A DNA stretch of 64,000 bases, from contig JAJDDQ010000051.1 of NCBI GenBank assembly GCA_029260215.1, positions 1 through 64,000 on the forward strand, written 5' to 3'. The notes below the pieces were generated by a model. That model was not told the DNA's origin and searched no databases. It was given only the letters and a program-made list of their open reading frames with translations. The translations under genes and the position numbers were made by a program. Shown piece after piece: positions 45,421 through 53,003 of this stretch (positions within the stretch are counted from its first letter, which is position 1; every line of letters starts with the position of its first letter). The stretch is from Phycisphaerae bacterium. Its GTDB lineage: Bacteria; Planctomycetota; Phycisphaerae; UBA1845.

Positions 45421-45906
45421 CTACCCCACCTCATGAAACGTCAGCATGTCGCTCAACAAATCAAGCGTCGCCACAGTCTTCGGCTGCGCGCGATGCAGAG
45501 CGCCGGGGTTGACAATACGCACTTCACCGAACCGCTCATCGCGCTGACGATGTGAATGACCGTGCAAAACGTAATCCACACCCGGCGTCGATTCCATACG
45601 GTTCGCCTCGCGCTCATGCCCGTGGTAAACCGCGATCCGCTTGCCCGCAAGCGTTAGCCGCAACGGCACGACGTCCGGAATCGGAATGTTGACCGTTTTC
45701 AAATAGGCCCGCATCGCCTGCGACGGAATATCGCAGTTGCCCCAGACGAAATGGCACGCCCGACCCGTCAGCTCGTCAAACACGTCGATCGTCCCAACAT
45801 CCCCGCAATGAATCACGTGCTCGACGCCCAGAGAATCGAACAGCGCTACCGTCCGCCGCACACGCAGATGATCACCGTGGCTGTCCGAGAGAATACCGAT
45901 CAGCAT
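45421..45906 (-). CDS. Metallophosphoesterase, YfcE/MJ0936 family
   Basis: 161 residues. Calcineurin-like motifs: GILSDSHGD (7-10), HCGDV, GNCD and the histidines in YHGHE and LHGHSHR near the C-terminus. Family members hydrolyse phosphodiesters with two metal ions; the physiological substrate is unknown. It overlaps the upstream gene by 7 bases, so the two are co-translated. Confidence 0.88.
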   Translation of the reverse strand: MLIGILSDSHGDHLRVRRTVALFDSLGVEHVIHCGDVGTIDVFDELTGRACHFVWGNCDIPSQAMRAYLKTVNIPIPDVVPLRLTLAGKRIAVYHGHEREANRMESTPGVDYVLHGHSHRQRDERFGEVRIVNPGALHRAQPKTVATLDLLSDMLTFHEVG

Positions 45907-46346
45907 GAGCAGCCGCTCCGCGTGCCCCCCGCGTCCTCAACAACCGGCCAAGGCTCGCGATCCGGCTCGATGAATGCAGCCTTCGCCTCCGCCGACATCA
46001 GCCGATCACGCGAATAGTGGGTGAGCAAGAGATTCTTCCGCAACAGTTCAGCGTGGTCAGCCAGAAACGCCTCCGAATCCACCGCCGGCCCCCGTCGATC
46101 CACGCAACCAGCCACAAGCGTCAGCCAACCCCGCGTGAGCGTCTCGTGATACCCGACCGTGGCTTTGCCCTCCAAACCATGCGCTTCAAGCAGCGCCCGC
46201 AGCCCCGCACGCATTTTTGTAAGCGCTTCTTCAAATTCATTCCCGATCAACAAAAGAAAAGCCGCCCGCACGTGTCCCCGATGATCGAACCCCTCGTGTG
46301 AAAGCGTACGATCCTCAAACGCGCGAAGAAATGTTGCGTCGTCCAC
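45900..46346 (-). CDS. Conserved hypothetical protein (HxxHVRAA family)
   Basis: 148 residues, helical. Features: FDHRGHVRAAFLLL near 20-33, LTKMRAGLRALLEAHG, then KATVGYHETLTRGWLTLVAG with an HE pair. This pattern is seen in small conserved proteins of actinobacteria and planctomycetes, but no function is known. Conserved histidines could bind metal. It starts the unit with the yfcE-like gene and ends close to the tRNA gene. Confidence 0.65.
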   Translation of the reverse strand: MDDATFLRAFEDRTLSHEGFDHRGHVRAAFLLLIGNEFEEALTKMRAGLRALLEAHGLEGKATVGYHETLTRGWLTLVAGCVDRRGPAVDSEAFLADHAELLRKNLLLTHYSRDRLMSAEAKAAFIEPDREPWPVVEDAGGTRSGCSC

Positions 46347-46415
46347 GGGTTTCTCCGGCCAGCGTAACCGACACGGGTGCCGACTTCGATTCTAATGTGT
46401 TACAGCGAAAGGATT

Positions 46416-46499
46416 TGCGGATGAGAGGACTCGAACCTCCACGACCTTACGGCCACTGGCACCTGAAGCCAGCGCGTCTGCCAATTCCGCCACATCCGC
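46416..46499 (-). tRNA. tRNA-Leu (CAG)
   Basis: 84 bases on the minus strand. The acceptor stem GCGGATG pairs with CATCCGC, with discriminator A. The D arm begins TGGCGGAATTGGCAGACGCG. The anticodon stem CTGGC/GCCAG encloses loop TTCAGGT with anticodon CAG (complement of 46463-46465). A long variable arm (class II, as in Leu) precedes the T arm GGTTCGAGTCC. The 3' CCA is not encoded. Confidence 0.93.
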
Positions 46500-46684
46500 T
46501 TCGGGCGAAGCCAAGGTACACTACTCGCCTCGCGCCGCGCGTCAAGCGAACCACCGAATCGCCAAACGCCGACAGCCCAACAAGGTTCACGGGTTGACCC
46601 GAACCTTGAATTCATCATTATATCCAGCGAGCCACCCTGATGAGGGTATGACCTTGGACCATCTGGAAAGGACGGTTCGCCCCG

Positions 46685-47500
46685 ATGAGTACGCCAGCCC
46701 GCCTGTCAGCCGCGATCTCAGTAGCGCTCTGCGCACTCTGGATGATCCCCGGCTGCGACGCGCTCAACCCCGCGTTTGTAGACTTCGTCTCAAGTACATT
46801 CGACGAAGTCAATATTTCCCCCCAAGGCCCGGACTCCGCAGGCCACGTTATTATTGCATTGCGCAACGATACCGTGTTCGACGAAGCCCTGCTCGATTAC
46901 CTGGTGGCCAGCGGTTTGGACGAGGCGCTCGTCACCGGCGACAACGTCCGCCCGTTGATTCGCATGCTCGTCACCATCACATTCCTCAACGACGAGCAAA
47001 TACAGATCGAATTCAACGACGGGAGCCCCACCATCCTGGACCCCGGCGTCGCCCCCATGAGCATTCCCGATCTCAACCGGGAACAGAAAAACAACATCGT
47101 ATTCCAGTGCAACGTCGCACGTGTGGAGCTGGCCTCCCTGCCGTCCGTTCTCGTGCCCGTCTCCTTCGAAACGACGCGCATCAATCCCGGAACCGACACC
47201 ACCCCGTCTTTCCGCGAACGGGTCATGGTCGCCCCGCCTCAATTCGACTTGTTGACCATCGATCAGACCGATCAGTTCGGCAACACAGTACTCCTGCAAA
47301 ACATCGACGTACGCGATCAGCCCGCGCCGGCCATCAGCCCCTTGTGCGGGGCCGTCGTCACCATACGCCTGTCCGGAGTCCTGAGCGTGCCGTTCGAGGT
47401 AAACGAATTCGGCCTGCTCCTTCCGGGCACGCTGGATACGGATGGACTCGCACAGGCTGCCAGTCCCGGGCGATTTGAAATCAACGTCGGAATTCGGTAA
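46685..47500 (+). CDS. Lipoprotein of unknown function
   Basis: 271 residues with lipobox IPGC (lipidated Cys24). The mature part is beta-rich with a few cysteines. GGAAAGG precedes the start. The next lipoprotein gene begins 6 bases after its stop, so they are co-transcribed. The two have similar size and layout but no clear sequence identity; function unknown. Confidence 0.72.
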   Translation: MSTPARLSAAISVALCALWMIPGCDALNPAFVDFVSSTFDEVNISPQGPDSAGHVIIALRNDTVFDEALLDYLVASGLDEALVTGDNVRPLIRMLVTITFLNDEQIQIEFNDGSPTILDPGVAPMSIPDLNREQKNNIVFQCNVARVELASLPSVLVPVSFETTRINPGTDTTPSFRERVMVAPPQFDLLTIDQTDQFGNTVLLQNIDVRDQPAPAISPLCGAVVTIRLSGVLSVPFEVNEFGLLLPGTLDTDGLAQAASPGRFEINVGIR

Positions 47501-47506
47501 AAAAAC

Positions 47507-48169
47507 ATGCAGCATCAACGACCTTACAAACAAGCAGGCCTCTGGGCGGTCGCATTCATCGCGTCGATTTCGGTTCTGGAAGCCGTCACGGTGCCCGGCT
47601 GTGGCAATTCGGCGCTTTTGTTTCTCAACCCGGCGCTCGTCAATCAGACGCAGGGCGGCTTGTTCCCCCTGACCCCAGGCCCCGAAACGGGATCGCTGCT
47701 CATTAGGGTGGTAAACACCACAAGCGAGACGCTCACCTTCATCGTGACAGCCGAACGTGCCCAGGGCGATGTCGCCTCCACGGAAACGCACGACCTTTTC
47801 ACCGTGCCGGGGCGATTCACCGGCGAGTCGGGCTATCTGTTCGAATGCACCCCGGACAACCCGATCCTTCGCATCGGGCTTGGCGAGAACCTGAACGCCC
47901 CAACGACCGAGACCGGACTGTTCGTCGGCGCCGCCGGCGCCATCGACCAGGGGTTCGGCGTACCGTCCAATATCAACCCCCTCAGCGCCACCGAGGGCGA
48001 TTTCCGCTGCGGCGACACAATCATCTTCCAGGCCATCGAAAGCGCAAACACAACCGGCGGGTTCAGGGTCCAGCCGTTCCTGCTCTCCGATGCGGGCCAA
48101 CCCGATGTATCCGTGTTCAACACGTTTCAAGTCGCGGTCGATTTCCTGCGCGAGTCAGCCTTCGAATAG
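47507..48169 (+). CDS. Lipoprotein of unknown function
   Basis: 220 residues. The signal peptide ends in VPGC, giving a possible lipidated Cys32 (signal longer than usual). Mature beta-rich domain: LLIRVVNTTSETLTFIVTAE and DTIIFQAIES. Second gene of the unit with the preceding lipoprotein. No family recognised. Confidence 0.68.
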   Translation: MQHQRPYKQAGLWAVAFIASISVLEAVTVPGCGNSALLFLNPALVNQTQGGLFPLTPGPETGSLLIRVVNTTSETLTFIVTAERAQGDVASTETHDLFTVPGRFTGESGYLFECTPDNPILRIGLGENLNAPTTETGLFVGAAGAIDQGFGVPSNINPLSATEGDFRCGDTIIFQAIESANTTGGFRVQPFLLSDAGQPDVSVFNTFQVAVDFLRESAFE

Positions 48170-48357
48170 CGTGCTCCGCCACCGGTCTACGTTCCCCGTT
48201 TATCGGCCCAATCCGCCGCTGTACGTTCGCATGCACCATACAGATTGTGACGATCCGCTTGCGGGAAGCTAAGATAAGATCAAGGTAATAAGGTAAATTG
48301 CACCGGCCCCCCACAGGCGGGAGTCCCGGACGATCAATATTCGAAAGGCTGAAAGAC

Positions 48358-49743
48358 ATGATTCGTTGCTCGACGCAAATCATCATTTTCGCTTTGTGCG
48401 CAGCGACCGCCTCGGCCCAAAACGCCCCGGCGATCGCGCCGAAGAAACCGGCAAACCCATTCACCGAAGCCCTGGCACGCGCCAGGCAGGAACGCCGATA
48501 TCTCCTCGTCTCGATCACCAAAGACGACGATGAAGCCGGCACCGCATTCAACAGCAAAACGCTAGGTCACGACCTCATCAAGAATTGGACGGACCATCGC
48601 GCCACCATCCTCAAGCTCTCCGACTCCGACCCCGTCGCGAAGAAGCTCGCAAAACAGTACAAAATTGATCGCTCGCCGGCGTTGCTCATCTTCGCCAGCG
48701 ACGGCACCCAGCTTGGCAAGCAGGTCGGCGACTCCAACCCCGAACGTCTCATGAAAGTCATCGCAGCCTCCATCCGAAATCGGGCTATTCGCGGAGACGC
48801 AGGCATCCACAGCTGGTCCGGAGAAGACGTTGTTCTGAACATCATGGATCGGGCCGACGCACTCACCGACAAGGGCGAATACGACAAAGCCCTCGAAGAA
48901 TTGAATTGGTGCATGGATCACCCAGCCATTCACTCGCCTCTCTTCCCCGTCCGCCACATGGAGAAGCTGTGCAAGACATTCGCCAAGCTCAGCCAAAAGC
49001 ACCCGCCAGCCAAAAAGGCGTTTCGCCTCCGCCTCTCCCGAGCAGAGTTTCTGTCGCTCGAAAAGGAACGCCCGAACGTCCACGCGCTTTATCTCATCAA
49101 GTACGGTTTCTCCGCGCTCGATCGCGAAGACAAAATCCTCCTGCATTTTGATCGTTTGAAAGGCAAATACCCCGGCAGCCACGCGGTTTCAGCGTTCGCC
49201 GACCTGATCTACGAACCGCTTCTGAACGCAAAACGCTACACCGATCTCAAACACACCGTCGAAGACCCGGAAAACGTCGACACGTTTCTGGGCGAATCCC
49301 AACGCACGCAACGCTCACGCGAGGAAGTACGCCGCCTCATCGCCGCCAGATACGAAATTCTGAGAGGCCTCGGGAAAAGCAGGCAGGCAGACGGGCTGGC
49401 ATACAAGGTGATCGCCTACGACGATTCGCCCGAAGCACACCTGGCCCTCGCAGCCGCAGCCCTGCGCTCTACCCACTCCACCGACAAAGACATCGAGCAC
49501 GCCCGCACCGCCTATCTCAAGATGGAGGGCAACAACATCGAAGCTGTCATGACTCTGGCGAAACTCATCGCTCAAAAAACCGCAAAAGACCCCGAAGCCG
49601 AGCAGATCGTCCGCCTCGCCCTGACGCGTTTCAAGGACGAATCCGACCTGCGCACGCTCACCCAATGCCTTTACGACATCCAAAGCGGAAAAATCCCATC
49701 ACGCAAAAAGGCAAACGCCCGAACAGCCAGGCCCAGACGCTGA
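48358..49743 (+). CDS. Exported thioredoxin-fold/TPR protein without CxxC
   Basis: 461 residues with a signal peptide (IIIFALCAATASAQ). Residues about 35-140 look like a thioredoxin fold (YLLVSITKDDDEAGTAFNSK, then KYKIDRSPALLIFASDG), but the active-site CxxC position reads DDDEAG, so it should not be redox-active. The rest is helical TPR-like repeats: DKGEYDKALEELNWCMDH and SPEAHLALAAAAL. A structural or chaperone role in the envelope is inferred. A same-frame start 60 bases earlier lacks the signal sequence. Confidence 0.7.
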   Translation: MIRCSTQIIIFALCAATASAQNAPAIAPKKPANPFTEALARARQERRYLLVSITKDDDEAGTAFNSKTLGHDLIKNWTDHRATILKLSDSDPVAKKLAKQYKIDRSPALLIFASDGTQLGKQVGDSNPERLMKVIAASIRNRAIRGDAGIHSWSGEDVVLNIMDRADALTDKGEYDKALEELNWCMDHPAIHSPLFPVRHMEKLCKTFAKLSQKHPPAKKAFRLRLSRAEFLSLEKERPNVHALYLIKYGFSALDREDKILLHFDRLKGKYPGSHAVSAFADLIYEPLLNAKRYTDLKHTVEDPENVDTFLGESQRTQRSREEVRRLIAARYEILRGLGKSRQADGLAYKVIAYDDSPEAHLALAAAALRSTHSTDKDIEHARTAYLKMEGNNIEAVMTLAKLIAQKTAKDPEAEQIVRLALTRFKDESDLRTLTQCLYDIQSGKIPSRKKANARTARPRR

Positions 49744-49865
49744 CGCTCAGCCCAGGCTCCGAATCTCGCCGTCTGAAGTGATACAAAACCCCCGCATCGA
49801 GCCGCCGGCTTCAGCCAGCGCGGAGTCGCGAGCAAACCGAACGCCGGACACGCGGGGAGTTGTCC

Positions 49866-51572
49866 CTAAGCCCCCAACACCGCCAGCTCATCCTGAATCG
49901 CACTCATCAAAGGCCCCAGCGTCTCGCTCGAAAAATCGAACTTCACCCCAGCAGCCTCAAACAGCTCCGGCAATGTCCTCGAACCCCCCAGCATCATCGC
50001 CTGACGGTAATGTGCGAGCGATCGACCGCGGTCCGCCTTCGAATTCCGCCAAACCTGCAACGCCCCAAGCTGCGCAATCCCATACTCAACATAGTAAAAC
50101 GGAGCCTCAAACAGATGCAACTGGCGATGCCACAACCGCTCAAGCGCTTGTTCGTAACCGGAAAAATCCTCGATCCCGCCGAATCGATCGTGCAGCGACA
50201 GCCAGTAATCCTTGCGCTCGTCGCGCGTGTGCTCCGGGTGCGTGTAAAGCCAATGCTGAAACGCGTCGATCGTCGCTACCCACGGAAACAGCATTACAAC
50301 GCCCACCAGTTGAGCACGCTTGGCACGGTCCAATTCCTCGCCCGAAAAGAACACGTTCAAACCCTCGAGCGCCAGCAATTCCATCGACATCGATGCCACT
50401 TCCGAAAACTCAATCGGAGCACTGCGATAGTGAATCAGCGGCTCCTCGCGACAGGCGATGGCGTGAAAAGCGTGACCAGCCTCATGCAGCAACGTACGCA
50501 CATCGCGCTGCATGCCGACCGCGTTCATGAAGATGAACGGCTGGCGCGATTCGTGATACGTCGATTGATAACCCCCCGGAGCCTTACCCTTGCGACTGTC
50601 CAAATCCAGCTTTCCGTCGGAGGCCATCGCCCGAAACTGCTCCGCCAACTCAGGGTCGATTCCGTCGAACACCTGCCCGCACTTCTCGATGAGTTCCCGC
50701 GTGGATTCAAACGGCTTGAGCGGCGATCGGCCCTTAACATCAACCGACAAATCCCAGGGCTTAAGCGTCTCCAGCCCCAACGCTTCCGCCCGCTCCTGAT
50801 GCAGAGTCCGCAGCAGCGGCACGCACGTTTCCTCGATAGCGGTGTGAAAGGCTATGCAGTCGTCCGGCGTGTAATCGAAGCGTTCCTTGATCCGAAACGC
50901 ATAGGCACGATAGTCTTCGAACCCCGCGTTCTTCGCCATCTGATGACGTAACTTGAACAGCTCGTCAAAGACGTCGTCCAGCCTCTCCGAATCCTGCAAT
51001 CGCCGCTTGTTCGCAAGCTCCCAAACCTCCTGCCGAACCTTCCGGTCACTGCCCTCAAGGTAGCAGGACAACTGCTGCATCGTTTGCTCGCGACCGTCGT
51101 AGTTGGCTGTCATCGCGCCGCTGATTTCCTGGTAGCGTTGTTCGAGCTTAGCCTCCTCGACCTGAAGGGCTACGTTCTCCTCGCGGAACAGTTCGACATC
51201 GTTACGCACCGAACGTTCCAGAACCGCGAAGCGCTTCTTCGGCAACGATGACACGATCGGACACTCCACCAGCTTCCGGCGGACCTCGTCCCAACGCGGC
51301 TTGCACTTGGGGTCCACATGCTCGACGAAATTCAGATATGCGCTCTTGCGTGTGTCGTTGTCCGTCTGGCAGGTCATCTGCACATACAAATCCGTGCCCA
51401 CCTCCGCGATACAGGAAGCCAGCTCGCTCCAATCCAGCAGCCACGAGTTCAAGTGCTCAGGCTTCTCGATCGGCCGCTCGGTGAGATCGTCGAAGTAGGG
51501 TTCCATGCGTTCCCACGTGGACAGATCCTCCCCCACCGCAACGAACTGCCTCGGAAACTCCCTTTTCGACAT
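49866..51572 (-). CDS. pepF: Oligoendopeptidase F (M3 metallopeptidase)
   Basis: 568 residues. Zinc-dependent cytosolic peptidase that degrades oligopeptides. The active site HEAGHAFH is near 362-369, with the third zinc ligand downstream in SMSMELLALEG (Glu). The family N-terminal helical lobe is present (FPRQFVAVGEDLSTWERMEP, then YFDDL). Length matches PepF (about 560-600). Monocistronic; no signal peptide. Confidence 0.9.
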   Translation of the reverse strand: MSKREFPRQFVAVGEDLSTWERMEPYFDDLTERPIEKPEHLNSWLLDWSELASCIAEVGTDLYVQMTCQTDNDTRKSAYLNFVEHVDPKCKPRWDEVRRKLVECPIVSSLPKKRFAVLERSVRNDVELFREENVALQVEEAKLEQRYQEISGAMTANYDGREQTMQQLSCYLEGSDRKVRQEVWELANKRRLQDSERLDDVFDELFKLRHQMAKNAGFEDYRAYAFRIKERFDYTPDDCIAFHTAIEETCVPLLRTLHQERAEALGLETLKPWDLSVDVKGRSPLKPFESTRELIEKCGQVFDGIDPELAEQFRAMASDGKLDLDSRKGKAPGGYQSTYHESRQPFIFMNAVGMQRDVRTLLHEAGHAFHAIACREEPLIHYRSAPIEFSEVASMSMELLALEGLNVFFSGEELDRAKRAQLVGVVMLFPWVATIDAFQHWLYTHPEHTRDERKDYWLSLHDRFGGIEDFSGYEQALERLWHRQLHLFEAPFYYVEYGIAQLGALQVWRNSKADRGRSLAHYRQAMMLGGSRTLPELFEAAGVKFDFSSETLGPLMSAIQDELAVLGA

Positions 51573-51679
51573 AACACCTTCTCCGTTTCAGTTGCACACA
51601 GACGTTACAAAGCAATGCGACGAGACGTCGGCACACGAGACACTTCTCACCGATTCAATGTTCCCACGACCACGGCGCG

Positions 51680-52642
51680 TCAGTCAAGCGTTCGACGGGG
51701 CACCTTCCGCGATTCTTTAACAATTGATCGGGCCGTCTCCCACTCAAGCCACTGTTCCGTCCACCACACCAGTTGCCGCCATTGACCAAACGGCTCGTAG
51801 ATTTCCTCGATCTGCTTCGGCGTAACGTCGCCGCCCTCGAAATAGCGATCGGAGACAAACTGCCGCGTCCAACTGTCGATACTCAGGCGATCGTAATGCC
51901 CCAGCAGCGATAGCAGAAAACGAGCGCTCGCAGGCCCCACACCCCGAATCGCCAGCAGGCGATCCTGCAGCACCTTCGTGTCCGCCGTCTCCGCCAGTGT
52001 ATCCAGCGCCCCGTCGTCGAATCGCCCGTCGCAGGCAGCCGCACAAAGCTCCAGAATCGACACAGACCGATAGCCCACACGCGCCACGCCCAGCAGGTAA
52101 TCCTCACCCGCGTTCAGAATCTCCCGAGGCGAAGGCCAGGCGTTCAAACTGCGAAATTCACGCAACCCCGGACCAAGCTGGGCGATGCGGTTGATCATCT
52201 TCACCGCCTGACCCCAGACCACGTTCGTCGCACAAATCGTCTTGATGATGTTCTCAATCATCGACGCATTACGCAGAATACGACCCGAACCAATCCGCGC
52301 CGCCGCACGAATCGGCTTGTGCCGGGTCGCCATCTTGTAAAACCCCGACAGATCAAGGTCGGCCCGCAGCATCAACTTCGCCCGAGCGATCATCAACCCC
52401 TTCAGTCCCTTATCGACTTCGTCGGCTTCGATGACCAAACGAACCCGGGCAGCCCCGTCGCGATCATCCGTCTGAACCATCGAAAGCCGCACCGGCATGT
52501 CGCCCCGACGTTCGATGACCTGCAGGCAGGCACCGCCCTCGCACCACGAAAACGGGGCACACTCATGCCAGCCGTGACCGAGCGCGGTGGCTTTGAGGCT
52601 GAAAGGAGCCGGTATCGAAAACGCGGTTTCGGTGCTTTTCAT
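51680..52642 (-). CDS. DNA-3-methyladenine glycosylase-like (AlkA/HhH-GPD)
   Basis: 320 residues. The N-terminal domain (about 5-110) is a beta domain as in AlkA (SIPAPFSLKATALGHGWHE). The HhH-GPD domain follows: ASMIENIIKTICATNVVWGQ, the HhH LLAIRGVGPASARFLLSLLG, and the catalytic aspartate in LSIDSWTRQFV. It excises alkylated purines. The ATG at 52642 matches the start of similarity; an extension to 52729 is rejected. It is divergent from nrdJ. Confidence 0.82.
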   Translation of the reverse strand: MKSTETAFSIPAPFSLKATALGHGWHECAPFSWCEGGACLQVIERRGDMPVRLSMVQTDDRDGAARVRLVIEADEVDKGLKGLMIARAKLMLRADLDLSGFYKMATRHKPIRAAARIGSGRILRNASMIENIIKTICATNVVWGQAVKMINRIAQLGPGLREFRSLNAWPSPREILNAGEDYLLGVARVGYRSVSILELCAAACDGRFDDGALDTLAETADTKVLQDRLLAIRGVGPASARFLLSLLGHYDRLSIDSWTRQFVSDRYFEGGDVTPKQIEEIYEPFGQWRQLVWWTEQWLEWETARSIVKESRKVPRRTLD

Positions 52643-53003
52643 AGCGAACGTAGTACCGGAAAGACCGGGGCGGGGTAAACAGCTCATGTCATTAGTTTTG
52701 CTCCCTCCGCCTAAACTCATACGAGCCATATCGTTGTGACCACCTGCTGAATTCTCCGAATATAATGGTTGACGGAGCCATGATCTTGGGGCAAGATGCC
52801 CGAGTACCCCCTAGATGTTGTAGTGACGACGATTGTCGCCAGCAGCCGATGTGTGGGTATGTGTCGCCATTTCGGCAACCCGGCGCTCGGCAAATGGATG
52901 CCTGTCGAGCGGGAGCATTTCGTTTCGGAGCCGGCGACGCGGACGGGATTGGTGCGAATTAGGTCACTTTGCTTTCGTCGCGATCGGCGGCGTGGAGTTC
53001 TTG
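52643..53003. other. Divergent intergenic region with possible nrdJ promoter
   Basis: 361 bases. TATAAT at 52761-52766 could be a -10 box for nrdJ, with no well-placed -35. I looked for a cobalamin riboswitch and an NrdR box and saw no convincing match. GGAG precedes the nrdJ start by 8 bases. Confidence 0.4.

Noticed and set aside
52733-53003. Cobalamin riboswitch or NrdR box upstream of nrdJ
   Set aside because: B12-box and NrdR-consensus positions were looked for by eye; only a weak CCCCTAGATGTTGTAG-like match was seen, below what I would report.
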